Assembly: GCF_052078665.1 (NCBI RefSeq) | Contig: NZ_JBQJIK010000005.1 | Location: forward strand, 62,001-126,000 | DNA: 64,000 nt | DNA from: Inquilinus sp052078665 | GTDB lineage: Bacteria; Pseudomonadota; Alphaproteobacteria; DSM-16000; Inquilinaceae | Direction: 5' to 3' | Part shown: positions 26,824-35,900 of the stretch, one piece after another | How positions within the stretch are numbered: the first letter of the stretch is position 1 | Layout: every line of letters begins with the position of its first letter | Made by a program: the position numbers and the translations under genes | Notes under the pieces: model-generated | The model's database searches: none | What the model was told of the DNA's origin: nothing | Seen by the model: the letters and a program-made list of their open reading frames with translations, nothing else

Positions 26824-28728
26824 TCAGGACGGATCGACCCAGAAGGTGTCGGGGCGGTAGACGCCGAAATGCGCGCCGGGGTCCCAGGAGAAGATGCCCT
26901 TCTCCGGCACGTTGTGCAGCCGGGCCTTGACCACGACCGGCTGCAGCACGCCCTGCACCGTGCCGATCGAGGTCACCTCGTCGGCCTGGATCTTGATCAT
27001 CTCGCGCAGGATGGCGTCGCGGCGGGCCGCGTCGGTGGTGCCGCGCCATTCATCGTACAGCGCCATCAGCTTCTGGCCGAATTCGACATCCGGCTTCTCG
27101 CCGGCGCCGCCGCCGGTCTGCAGATACTGGCCCCATTTCGGGTATTGCAGCCAGTTCTGGTCGACCGGCGCCAGCTGCGTCGGCACCGTCGTCGACGTGA
27201 TCAGGCCGTTGTCCCAACCCATCCACACCGACATCACCGTGTCGCCGGCGAAGATCCGCTGCAGGAACACGTCGCGCTGCGACTGGGCGGTGTGCAGGGC
27301 GACGCCGATCTTGGCCCAGCTCTCGCGGACCAGCTGCAGGATGTCGGTCTCGAGGCTGCGCTCGCCGGCGCTCTCGACCACGATCTCCAGCCGCTTGCCG
27401 TTCGGCATCAGCCGGATGCCGTCGCCGTCGCGCTTGGTCAGTCCGATCTCGTCGAGCAGGGCGTTGGCCTTGGCGAGGTCGAGCTGGGCCCATTCCGTGG
27501 CCAGCGTCTCGTCGTAATAGGGCGATTCCGGCAGCACCGTGTTCTGGCTCGGCCGGGCCTGGCCGAAGAACACGGTCTGGTTGATCTCGTCGCGGTCGAT
27601 GGCGAGCGACAGGGCGCGGCGGAAGCGGACGTCGCGGTTCAGCGCCCGCCAGTCGGGGTCGTTGCAGTTCAGGTTCGGGTACAGCGCGACCTCGGAGCCG
27701 AGCGCCGTCGGCCACAGCCGGACCTTGTAGCCGCCCGCCTGCTCCCCGGCCTTGAGGAAGCTGATGTTGTCGAAGCGCAGGCCGCGGGCCTGCAGGTCGG
27801 CCTCGCCCGTGCCGGCCTTGGCCGGGATCAGCGAGCCTTCGACGACATTGACGATGACGCGGTCGAGATAGGGCAGCTGCCGGCCCTGGCCATCGACCCG
27901 GTGGTAATAGGGGTTGCGCACGAAGACGAAGCGCTCCGCCGGGGCCTTGGTGGTGTTGATCCAGGGCTCCAGCACCGGCAGGTCCGGATTGGCCGAATCG
28001 ATCAGCTTGCTGCGCTGGGTGTAGAGGGCGACCCAGTTGCGGGCGCCGGCCTCCTTGACCAGGGCGTCGAGCGCCGCGGCGTCGGTGTATTTCTTGTGAA
28101 ACTGCTTCAGGTAATGCGCCGGCGCGAAGATGTAGAGCGGGGTCGCCCCGGCGATCGACGGCAGGAAGTCCGGATTCGGCTTGGACCAGGAATAGCGCAC
28201 GGTCTGCGCATCCGGGAACTCGACCTTCGGCGGCTCGCCGTCGACCAGCAGGCGCGCATCCGGGCCGTAGGGCATCAGCTCCTTGTCCAGCGACACATCC
28301 TCCCAGAAGTAGCGGAAGTCGTCGCTGGTGAAGGGCTGGCCGTCGGACCATTTGTGGCCCGGGCGCAGATGCAGGGTGAACACCTTCTCGCCGTCGACAT
28401 CGACCGATTGCAGGATGTCCGGATGCAGCTGGAAGTCCGGGCCGTAGCCGACCAGCCGGGCGTAGCTGTAGGTGTTCATGATCCGGATGTCGCGGGCGCG
28501 GCCGGCCATCCAGGCGATCTCGCCGCCCGGTTTCCCGGGCTCCTTCCGCTCCGCCGCCAGGTCGACCACCAGCGGCGCCTGCGGCACGCGCTCGGCCACC
28601 GGCGGCAGCTTGCCGGCCGCCACATCCTGCTCATACATCGGCGTCTCGACCAGCGCTGCAGCGCCGGCCGGAACGGCAACAGACAGCACAGCGGCCGCCG
28701 CCGCTGCGAAACGAAGAATCCAGGTCAT
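26824..28728 (-). CDS. ABC transporter substrate-binding protein, family 5 (peptide/oligosaccharide type)
   Basis: A 634-residue extracytoplasmic solute-binding protein. A signal peptide is visible (WILRFAAAAAAVLSVAVPAGAAA). Family-5 features include HPDILQSVDVDGEKVFTLHLRPGHKWSDGQPFTSDDFRYFWEDV, RNPYYHRVDGQGRQLPYLDRVI and VRFRRALSLAIDRDEINQTVFFGQA. Its length and DRVIVNVVEG-type segments suit the larger oligosaccharide- or peptide-binding subgroup. ATG at 28728 with GTAGG upstream is preferred over the frame's first ATG at 28875. No permease or ATPase genes adjoin it, so its partners lie elsewhere. Ligand unknown. Confidence 0.85.
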   Translation of the reverse strand: MTWILRFAAAAAAVLSVAVPAGAAALVETPMYEQDVAAGKLPPVAERVPQAPLVVDLAAERKEPGKPGGEIAWMAGRARDIRIMNTYSYARLVGYGPDFQLHPDILQSVDVDGEKVFTLHLRPGHKWSDGQPFTSDDFRYFWEDVSLDKELMPYGPDARLLVDGEPPKVEFPDAQTVRYSWSKPNPDFLPSIAGATPLYIFAPAHYLKQFHKKYTDAAALDALVKEAGARNWVALYTQRSKLIDSANPDLPVLEPWINTTKAPAERFVFVRNPYYHRVDGQGRQLPYLDRVIVNVVEGSLIPAKAGTGEADLQARGLRFDNISFLKAGEQAGGYKVRLWPTALGSEVALYPNLNCNDPDWRALNRDVRFRRALSLAIDRDEINQTVFFGQARPSQNTVLPESPYYDETLATEWAQLDLAKANALLDEIGLTKRDGDGIRLMPNGKRLEIVVESAGERSLETDILQLVRESWAKIGVALHTAQSQRDVFLQRIFAGDTVMSVWMGWDNGLITSTTVPTQLAPVDQNWLQYPKWGQYLQTGGGAGEKPDVEFGQKLMALYDEWRGTTDAARRDAILREMIKIQADEVTSIGTVQGVLQPVVVKARLHNVPEKGIFSWDPGAHFGVYRPDTFWVDPS

Positions 28729-29325
28729 CTGCCTACCCTGTTGTGGGTTCCCACCCTGTTGCGGGTTGTGGTCGTTTCCCTCGAAGGCCGCCAGTATCAG
28801 CCGCAAAGGGGCGGATTGTGAAGCCGGACATTTGAGGCAAGGGCGGCGGAGGCGGCTCGGGAGCGCCTGAGGCAACCGTATCCGGTGTTGCCAGGAATAT
28901 TTGCGTGGGTGGCTTGCGCAAGGTCGCCGGTTCAGATTAACTCTTATTCATCTTCCTAGAAGCCGGGTTGGAGAAGCAGCGACGACAGGCTGCGCCGGGT
29001 GAAGGAAACAAGAAGCGCATTTGTCATAAATTGATGAGGGGCGGTTCCGGTGATGGTCAGGTTTCGGCGGATGAAGATCCGATCGGGTGGGTGTGGTCGA
29101 TCGGCAAAAGAAGTAATTTCGTTAAGCGATGATTTGAGCTGAGCGTCATTCCCATCACTATCCTGGTGCAGATGGAGCAAGGCTCCTGCCGAGAGCGATA
29201 TTTCTGAAGTCGCTCGGCAAGGCCAGTCTCCTGCAGGCGCCAGGGCCACGAAGAGGAAACTTATCCCGCCTGCAATCTGCCTGGGCGCGCCTCAGCTGTG
29301 CCTGATGGTCCTGGAAAGAGTGACG
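28729..29325. other. Long A+T-enriched intergenic region before the RTX locus
   Basis: Nearly 600 bases without a convincing gene. Near 28737-28775 two similar 19-base copies (accctgttgtgggttccc and a variant) stand in tandem just upstream of the binding-protein gene. From about 28930 on, base composition drops well below the window average and stays low into the next gene. A 97-codon minus-strand frame (28956-29249) lacks any plausible protein character. Confidence 0.5.
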
Positions 29326-29919
29326 ATGACTGAAATGGAAAGGCACGATATTCGCCCGGCAGGAGCGTCGCCTGCAGCGTCGGCTTCGGGACGTCAGGGA
29401 CAGGATGAAGGTGTCGTAAAAATAAGGTTCAGGAAAACCCAGTTTGTCGTGATAGGAATTTTTGGAGCTCTTTTGTTGTTTCTAACTATATATATGACGT
29501 CTTCTGTAATTTCTAAGGGGCCCGCTAGCATTGTAGTGGCTTGGATAGTCTGTTTTTTGGTGTCTTTGGCGTCTTTGTGGTTGGCGGGGTTGTTTCTTTC
29601 AAAGAATAAAAAAATTTCCCGGAATGATTGCGAGATATTGTTGTCGAGGTCCGGATTGTTTCTTGTCCGCTATGGCTTGCCTGTTCCGTGGAGCGATGTG
29701 GAGGCGGTTCGCACTCTGCGTGCTCCTGGGGTCCATCAGATCCAGTTCATCATCAAGGATTCAGGACGCGCAAATCTAAAGCAGCATGTTGGAAAGAAAT
29801 TCTATGGTGCGGCAAATGTCGGCCAAACAGCAGTGGTAGTCAATCTCAAGTGGTTGGCCATCACTAAGAACGATTTTTACGATGCGGTCCGAAATTTCTC
29901 GCATCTCAAGGTGCGATAG
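29326..29919 (+). CDS. Small two-helix membrane protein with PH-like C-terminal domain, partner of the RTX gene
   Basis: A protein of about 197 residues. After a hydrophilic N-terminus come two membrane helices (QFVVIGIFGALLLFLTIYM and IVVAWIVCFLVSLASLWLAGLF), then a cytoplasmic-looking beta-rich domain. Its pattern LSRSGLFLVRYGLPVPWSDVEAVR resembles bacterial PH-like membrane proteins of the STM3941 type. The start at 29326 has GGAAAGAG upstream; ATG at 29305 is an alternative. Codon usage is markedly A+T-rich between 29400 and 29650, unlike all neighbours, suggesting transfer. The stop lies 22 bases before the RTX start, so the two are probably co-transcribed. Function is unknown; an immunity, anchoring or regulatory role is inference only. 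Confidence 0.6.
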   Translation: MTEMERHDIRPAGASPAASASGRQGQDEGVVKIRFRKTQFVVIGIFGALLLFLTIYMTSSVISKGPASIVVAWIVCFLVSLASLWLAGLFLSKNKKISRNDCEILLSRSGLFLVRYGLPVPWSDVEAVRTLRAPGVHQIQFIIKDSGRANLKQHVGKKFYGAANVGQTAVVVNLKWLAITKNDFYDAVRNFSHLKVR

Positions 29920-29941
29920 ACAAAACCGAGAGGGGAAGTTC

Positions 29942-32900
29942 ATGGCCAATACGGTCACTGCCGGCGAGCCGGAGAACGAATTCGATTCGTTCGAGATCAG
30001 CAACGCACTGGATGGGGCCTTCGGCACGGTCGAGGAGCTGGCCAAGTGGGCGTCGACGACCACGATCGACGAGAAGGCCGCCGCGGCGCTGCTTCGCGGC
30101 ACCATCGTCACCAAGGCAGTCGGCTTCCTCGCCGATGTCGCCTTTGCTGCCGGCGATACGGCCTATGATGGCAACTGGTCCAGAAATGCCGGCGAAGTGC
30201 TTGGGGGGGTGGGCGGGTCCATACTGGGCGGCTCCCTTGCGACGCTGGCCATCGGGGCCGGCTTCATGCCTTTCGTGGCCGTCACCGCGGTCGGCCTCGC
30301 CCCCGCGGCCGCCGTCGGGATCGCCGGAGCCCTCGTGGGTTGGGCTGTCGGCGAGTTCGTCGGCTGGACGATGACGGAACTCGGCGTCGACAAATGGTTG
30401 AACGAAAATCTGCCGGATGTGGTGTCCGATGCCTGGGCGGGGCTCGAACTGGGCTTCACCGAGTTGTTCTCGGGATCCAACCCGCCCCCGACCACGCCAG
30501 CCCCGACGGGGACGACGCCGCCCGATCTGAGCGGCAATCTGCATTCCGGCCCGCCCAGCACCAGCCCGACGCCGACGGACCCGTCGCCTGATGGCGGCGT
30601 CCGCGGTGGAGGCGGTTCGAGCGGAGGAGGAGGCGCGAGCGGAGGAGGCTGGGGCGGCGGCGGTCGCGAGAGCGATGGCGGTGGCCGGGACCAACCCCGC
30701 CCCGGAGCGAGTCCCACCGACGAAGATTATGGAAAGAGTCTCCCGCGCGCCACTGGCGGCATGCTTCGTGAATTCGATGAATACGGGAACACGATTGCAC
30801 TCGGCGAGCATGTAAGCCAGCCCGTCAAGGGCGGACCTTTGACCTATGACGACGGCTACGATCGCTATTCATGGCCGGATTCCGACAAGGCGCACGATCC
30901 GGGATCTCGCTACGACCATTCGCCATCTCACGATTCACCGGATGCCGGCTCAGGCGGTTATGGCGGTGGTGACCGCGGATCAGGCTCCGGGTCGGGTGGG
31001 CACGATCCGGTCGCACTGGACCTGAACGGGGACGGCAGGATCGCGCTGGTCTCGCTGGACGACAGCCAAGCCATGTTCGACTTTGATGGCGATGGCAAAA
31101 AGGAGCGCGTGGCCTGGGTCGGGCCGCAGGACGGGTTCCTGGTCGCTGACCTGAACGGCAATGGCAAGATCGACCAGGCCAAGGAGTTGGCGCTGTCGCT
31201 GCTGACGCCGGGGGCGGACACGGATCTCGAGGCGCTGGCGGCGGTGTTCGACAGCAACCATGATGGCAAGATCGACGCCCAGGATGCGGATTTCGGCAAA
31301 CTGCGGGTGTGGCAGGATGCCAACGGCAACGGCGTCACCGATGTGGGCGAGCTGAAGACCCTGGCCCAGGTCGGGATCACCAGCATCGATGTCAGCCCGC
31401 AGGGCAGCTGGCACGGCGCCGATGCGATGACCGAGGCCGATCGCGGCAAATGGTCCCTCGCCGGGCAGACGCTGCAGGCCGACGGCGTGCCGCATTTCGA
31501 CCTGCCGGACGGCAACCAGCTGTACGGCGTCACCGTGGTGACGCGGAGCGACGGCTCGACCCGGCTGGTGGGCGACCTCGGCCTGGCCGTGGACCCGGTC
31601 GATGCGACGGCCACGCCGCAGGCCGACGGCACGACCCTCTACGCCCTGACGGGCGGCGGCCGCCTGCTCGGCGTGGCGGCGTCGCAGGCGCTCGACATCG
31701 ATCTCGCGACGGCGGTCGTCGCCGGGCAGACCGGCCTCGCCGGCGCGATCGGCGGCGCCCTGAACGACACGATCTCGGACAGCGGCGCCGGCAACTCGCA
31801 GATCTATGGCGGTCTCGGCGACGACATCCTCAGCGGTGGCGGGGGCGACGACCGGCTGATCGGCGGCGAGGGGATCGATAGTCTGACCGGCAGCGTGGGC
31901 GACGACATTCTCCGGGGCGGAGCCGGCACGGATGATCTCGACGGCGGCGAGGGCAATGATACCTTGCGGGGCGGTGCGGGCGCGGACGCGCTCGACGGCG
32001 GCACCGGCATCGACATGGCGAGCTATGCCGGCAGCGCGGGCCAGGTCTCGGTGGACCTCGCCGCAGGAGCGGCCAATGGCGGCGACGGCACCGGCGACAC
32101 GCTGACCGGCATCGAGGGCGTGATCGGCTCCATCCTCAACGACAGCCTGCTGGGCGACGCGGAAGACAATGTCCTGCACGGCGACGCTGGCAACGACACG
32201 CTTATCGGCCGGGCCGGCGATGACGTTCTCCACGGCGGTGCGGGCGCGGACGTGCTGTCGGGCCAGGACGGCATCGACCTGGCGACCTGGTTCGACTCGG
32301 CGGCGGGGGTGACGGTCAGCCTGATCACCAACACCGGCCAAGGTGGAGACGCGGCGGGCGACACGCTGAGCGGGATTGAGAACCTTGAAGGCTCGGCGTT
32401 CGGCGACACGCTGACCGGAGACGCCGCTGCCAATGACCTGTTCGGCGGTGCCGGCAATGACGGGCTCTACGGCAAGGAGGGCGACGATGTCCTCCTTGGC
32501 GGTGCGGGCGCGGATGCGCTGTCGGGTTGGCTCGGCTTCGACGTGGCGAGCTATGCCGTCAGCACGGGCCAAGTCTCGGTGGACCTCGCTGCCGGTGCGG
32601 CCAATGGCGGCGACGGCACCGGCGACACGCTGACCGGCATCGAGGGCGTGATCGGCTCGGACTTCAACGACGGCCTGGCCGGCGATGCCGAGGACAACCT
32701 GCTTCGTGGCGGTGCCGGCAACGACACACTCGGCGGCCGGGCGGGCGACGACGTCCTCCACGGCGGTGCGGGCGCGGATGTGCTGTCGGGCTATGACGGC
32801 ATCGACTTGGCGACCTGGTTCGACTCCGCGGCGGGGGTGACGGTCAGCCTGATCACCAACACCGGGCAAGGCGGGGACGCGGTGGGCGACACCCTCGCCG

Positions 32901-35900
32901 GCATCGAGAACCTGGAAGGCTCGGCCTTCGCCGACCAGCTGAGCGGAGACGCCAGCGACAACACCCTTCGTGGTGGTGCCGGCGACGACGGGCTCTACGG
33001 CAAGGAGGGCGACGATGTCCTCCTTGGCGGTGCGGGTGCGGACGCGCTGTCGGGCTGGCTCGGCTTCGACGTGGCGAGCTATGCCGGCAGCACGGGCCAG
33101 GTCGGGGTCGACCTCGCAACCGGCACGGCCAATGGCGGTGATGGCACCGGCGACACGCTGAGCGGCATCGAGGGGCTGATCGGCTCGGACTTCAACGACG
33201 GCCTGGCCGGCGATGCCGAGGACAATGAGCTGCACGGTGGTGCCGGCAACGATACGCTCGGCGGCCGGGCGGGCGACGACGTCCTCCATGGTGGTGCGGG
33301 CGCGGATGTGCTGTCGGGCTATGACGGCGTCGACTTGGCGACCTGGTTCGACTCGGCGGCAGGGGTGACGGTCAGCCTGAACACCAACACCGGCCAGGGC
33401 GGGGATGCCGCGGGCGACACCCTCGCCAGCATCGAGAACCTGGAAGGCTCGGCGTTCAACGACACGCTCTACGGCAACGCCGGCGACAACCTGCTGATCG
33501 GCGCTGCCGGCAATGACACGCTCGGCGGCGGCGACGGCGACGATGTCCTCATCGGTGGGACTGGTGCCGACACCTTGAGCGGTCAGGGCGGCTTCGACAT
33601 GGCTCTCTACGCCGGTGCGGCGGCGGTCACCGTCGATCTGGCGACCGGCAAGGGCGAGGCCGGCGCCGCCGGGGATACCCTGTCCGGCATCGAGATGCTG
33701 GTTGGCAGCGACTTCGCCGATACGCTGCGCGGCAATGCCGCGGCGAATGTGCTGATCGGCGGCGAGGGCGACGACACGCTGCAAGGGCAAGCCGGCGACG
33801 ATGCGCTGTCCGGAGGAGTCGGGGCGGACACCCTGGCCGGCGGCGACGGCATCGATGTGGCGCTGTATGACGACGCCACCGCGGCCGTGAACGTCAATCT
33901 CGCGACCGGGGAAGGCATCGCAGGCGCGGGCGGCGACACGCTCTCCGGCATCGAGGACCTGGTCGGCAGCCAGTTCAACGACTGGCTCCGCGGCGATGCC
34001 GGAGGCAATGCCCTGTCGGGCAATGCCGGCGTCGACACCATCGAGGGCAATGACGGCGACGATCTCCTCATCGGCGGCGCCGGCGCGGACCGGCTGAACG
34101 GCGGTGCCGGGATCGATATGGTGTCGTATCGCGCATCGGCGGCCGGCGTGACGGCGAGTCTGAACAGCTCGACCTTCGTCGGTGGCGAAGCCGAAGGCGA
34201 CGTCCTGACCGCGATCGAGGATCTCGAAGGCTCGGCCTTCAACGACGTGCTCTACGGCAGCGCCGTCGGCAACCTCCTGATCGGCGGCGACGGCGCGGAC
34301 ACGCTGGGCGGCATGGCCGGCGACGATACCCTCGTCGGCGGAGCCGGCGCGGACGTCCTCGCGGGCGGAGACGGGTGGGACTTCGCCCTCTACGGCGATG
34401 CCGCTGCCGCGGTCGTCATCGACCTCGCGGCCGGCACCGCAGAGGGCGGGGCCGCCGGGGATCGCCTGACCGGCATCGAGAGCCTCGTCGGCAGCACCTT
34501 CGGCGACCGGCTCCTCGGCAACTCGGCGGGCAACACCCTGGTCGGCGGCGATGGCGACGACACCCTCGACGGCGGCGCGGGCGACGACCTCCTGGCCGGT
34601 GGTGCCGGCGCCGATGCCCTGGAGGGCGGCGACGGCCGCGACCTCGCCGCCTATGACGACGCGACCACTGCGGTGAACGTCAACCTGGCGACCGGGATCG
34701 GCCAGGCCGGCGCCGCGGGCGACAGCTTGTCGGGGATCGAGGATCTCCTGGGCAGCGCGTTCAGCGACTGGCTGCGCGGCAACGACGGCGCCAACACGCT
34801 GATCGGGGCGGCGGGCGTCGACACCCTCGAAGGCGGAGCGGGCGACGACGTGCTCATCGGCGGCGTCGGCGGCGATGTGCTGAAGGGCGGCGAGGGCTGG
34901 GATCTGGCCTCCTATTCGGACAGCGCCGCGGGCGTGGCGATCGATCTGACTGCCGGGACGGAGGCGGGCGGAGACGCCGAAGGCGATGCCCTGTCCTCGA
35001 TCGAGGATCTGATCGGCAGCGCCTTCAACGACACTCTGAACGGCAGCGCCCTGGCCAATGTCCTCACCGGCGGCGCCGGCGTCGACACGCTGCGGGGCTT
35101 CGACGGCGACGACGTGCTCCGGGGCGGCGCCGGGGCGGATGTGCTGAGTGGCGGCGAAGGTGCAGACGGAGCCTCGTACCGGGACTCCGCCGTTGCGGTG
35201 AACGTCAACCTGGCCACCGGCTTGGGGGCCGGGGGCGACGCCACTGGCGATTCCCTGACCAACATCGAGAATGTCCTTGGCAGCGCCGGCAGCGACTGGC
35301 TTCGCGGCAGTGCCGCCGCCAACTTCCTGTCCGGCGCGGACGGCGTCGACACCATCGAGGGCAATGACGGTGACGACGTGCTCGAAGGGGGCGGCGGCGG
35401 AGATGTTCTGAAGGGCGGCGCAGGGTTCGACATCGCGGCCTACACGGAGGCGGCGACGGCCCTGGACGTCAATCTGACGACGGGCGTCGGCGCGGGCGGC
35501 GAGGCCCAGGGCGATGTCCTCAGCGGCATCGAGGCCGTGCTGGGCGGCGCCGGCGCCGACACGCTCATCGGCAATGACCAGGGGAACATCCTGTCCGGCG
35601 GGGCCGGGATCGACAAGCTTTTGGGTGCGGCCGGCGACGATCTGCTGATCGGCGGCGGCGGTGCCGACCAGCTCGACGGCGGGGCCGGGGTGGATGCCGT
35701 CAGCTATTCCGCCAGCGCTGCGGCGGTCACCATCGATCTCGCGGCCGGCACGGGCGCCGGCGGCGATGCCCAGGGCGACACTCTGGCCGGGGTCGAGGCG
35801 GCCTATGGCACCCTCTATGCGGACACGCTCCGGGGCACCGGCGGCGCCAATTCCTTCTATGGCGGGGCCGGCAACGACTCGATCGTGGCGGGTGCCGGTG

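Noticed and set aside
28956..29249. 97-codon minus-strand frame before the RTX locus
   Set aside because: It has no ribosome-binding site, no domain and low-complexity composition, and it lies across the A+T-rich intergenic region.
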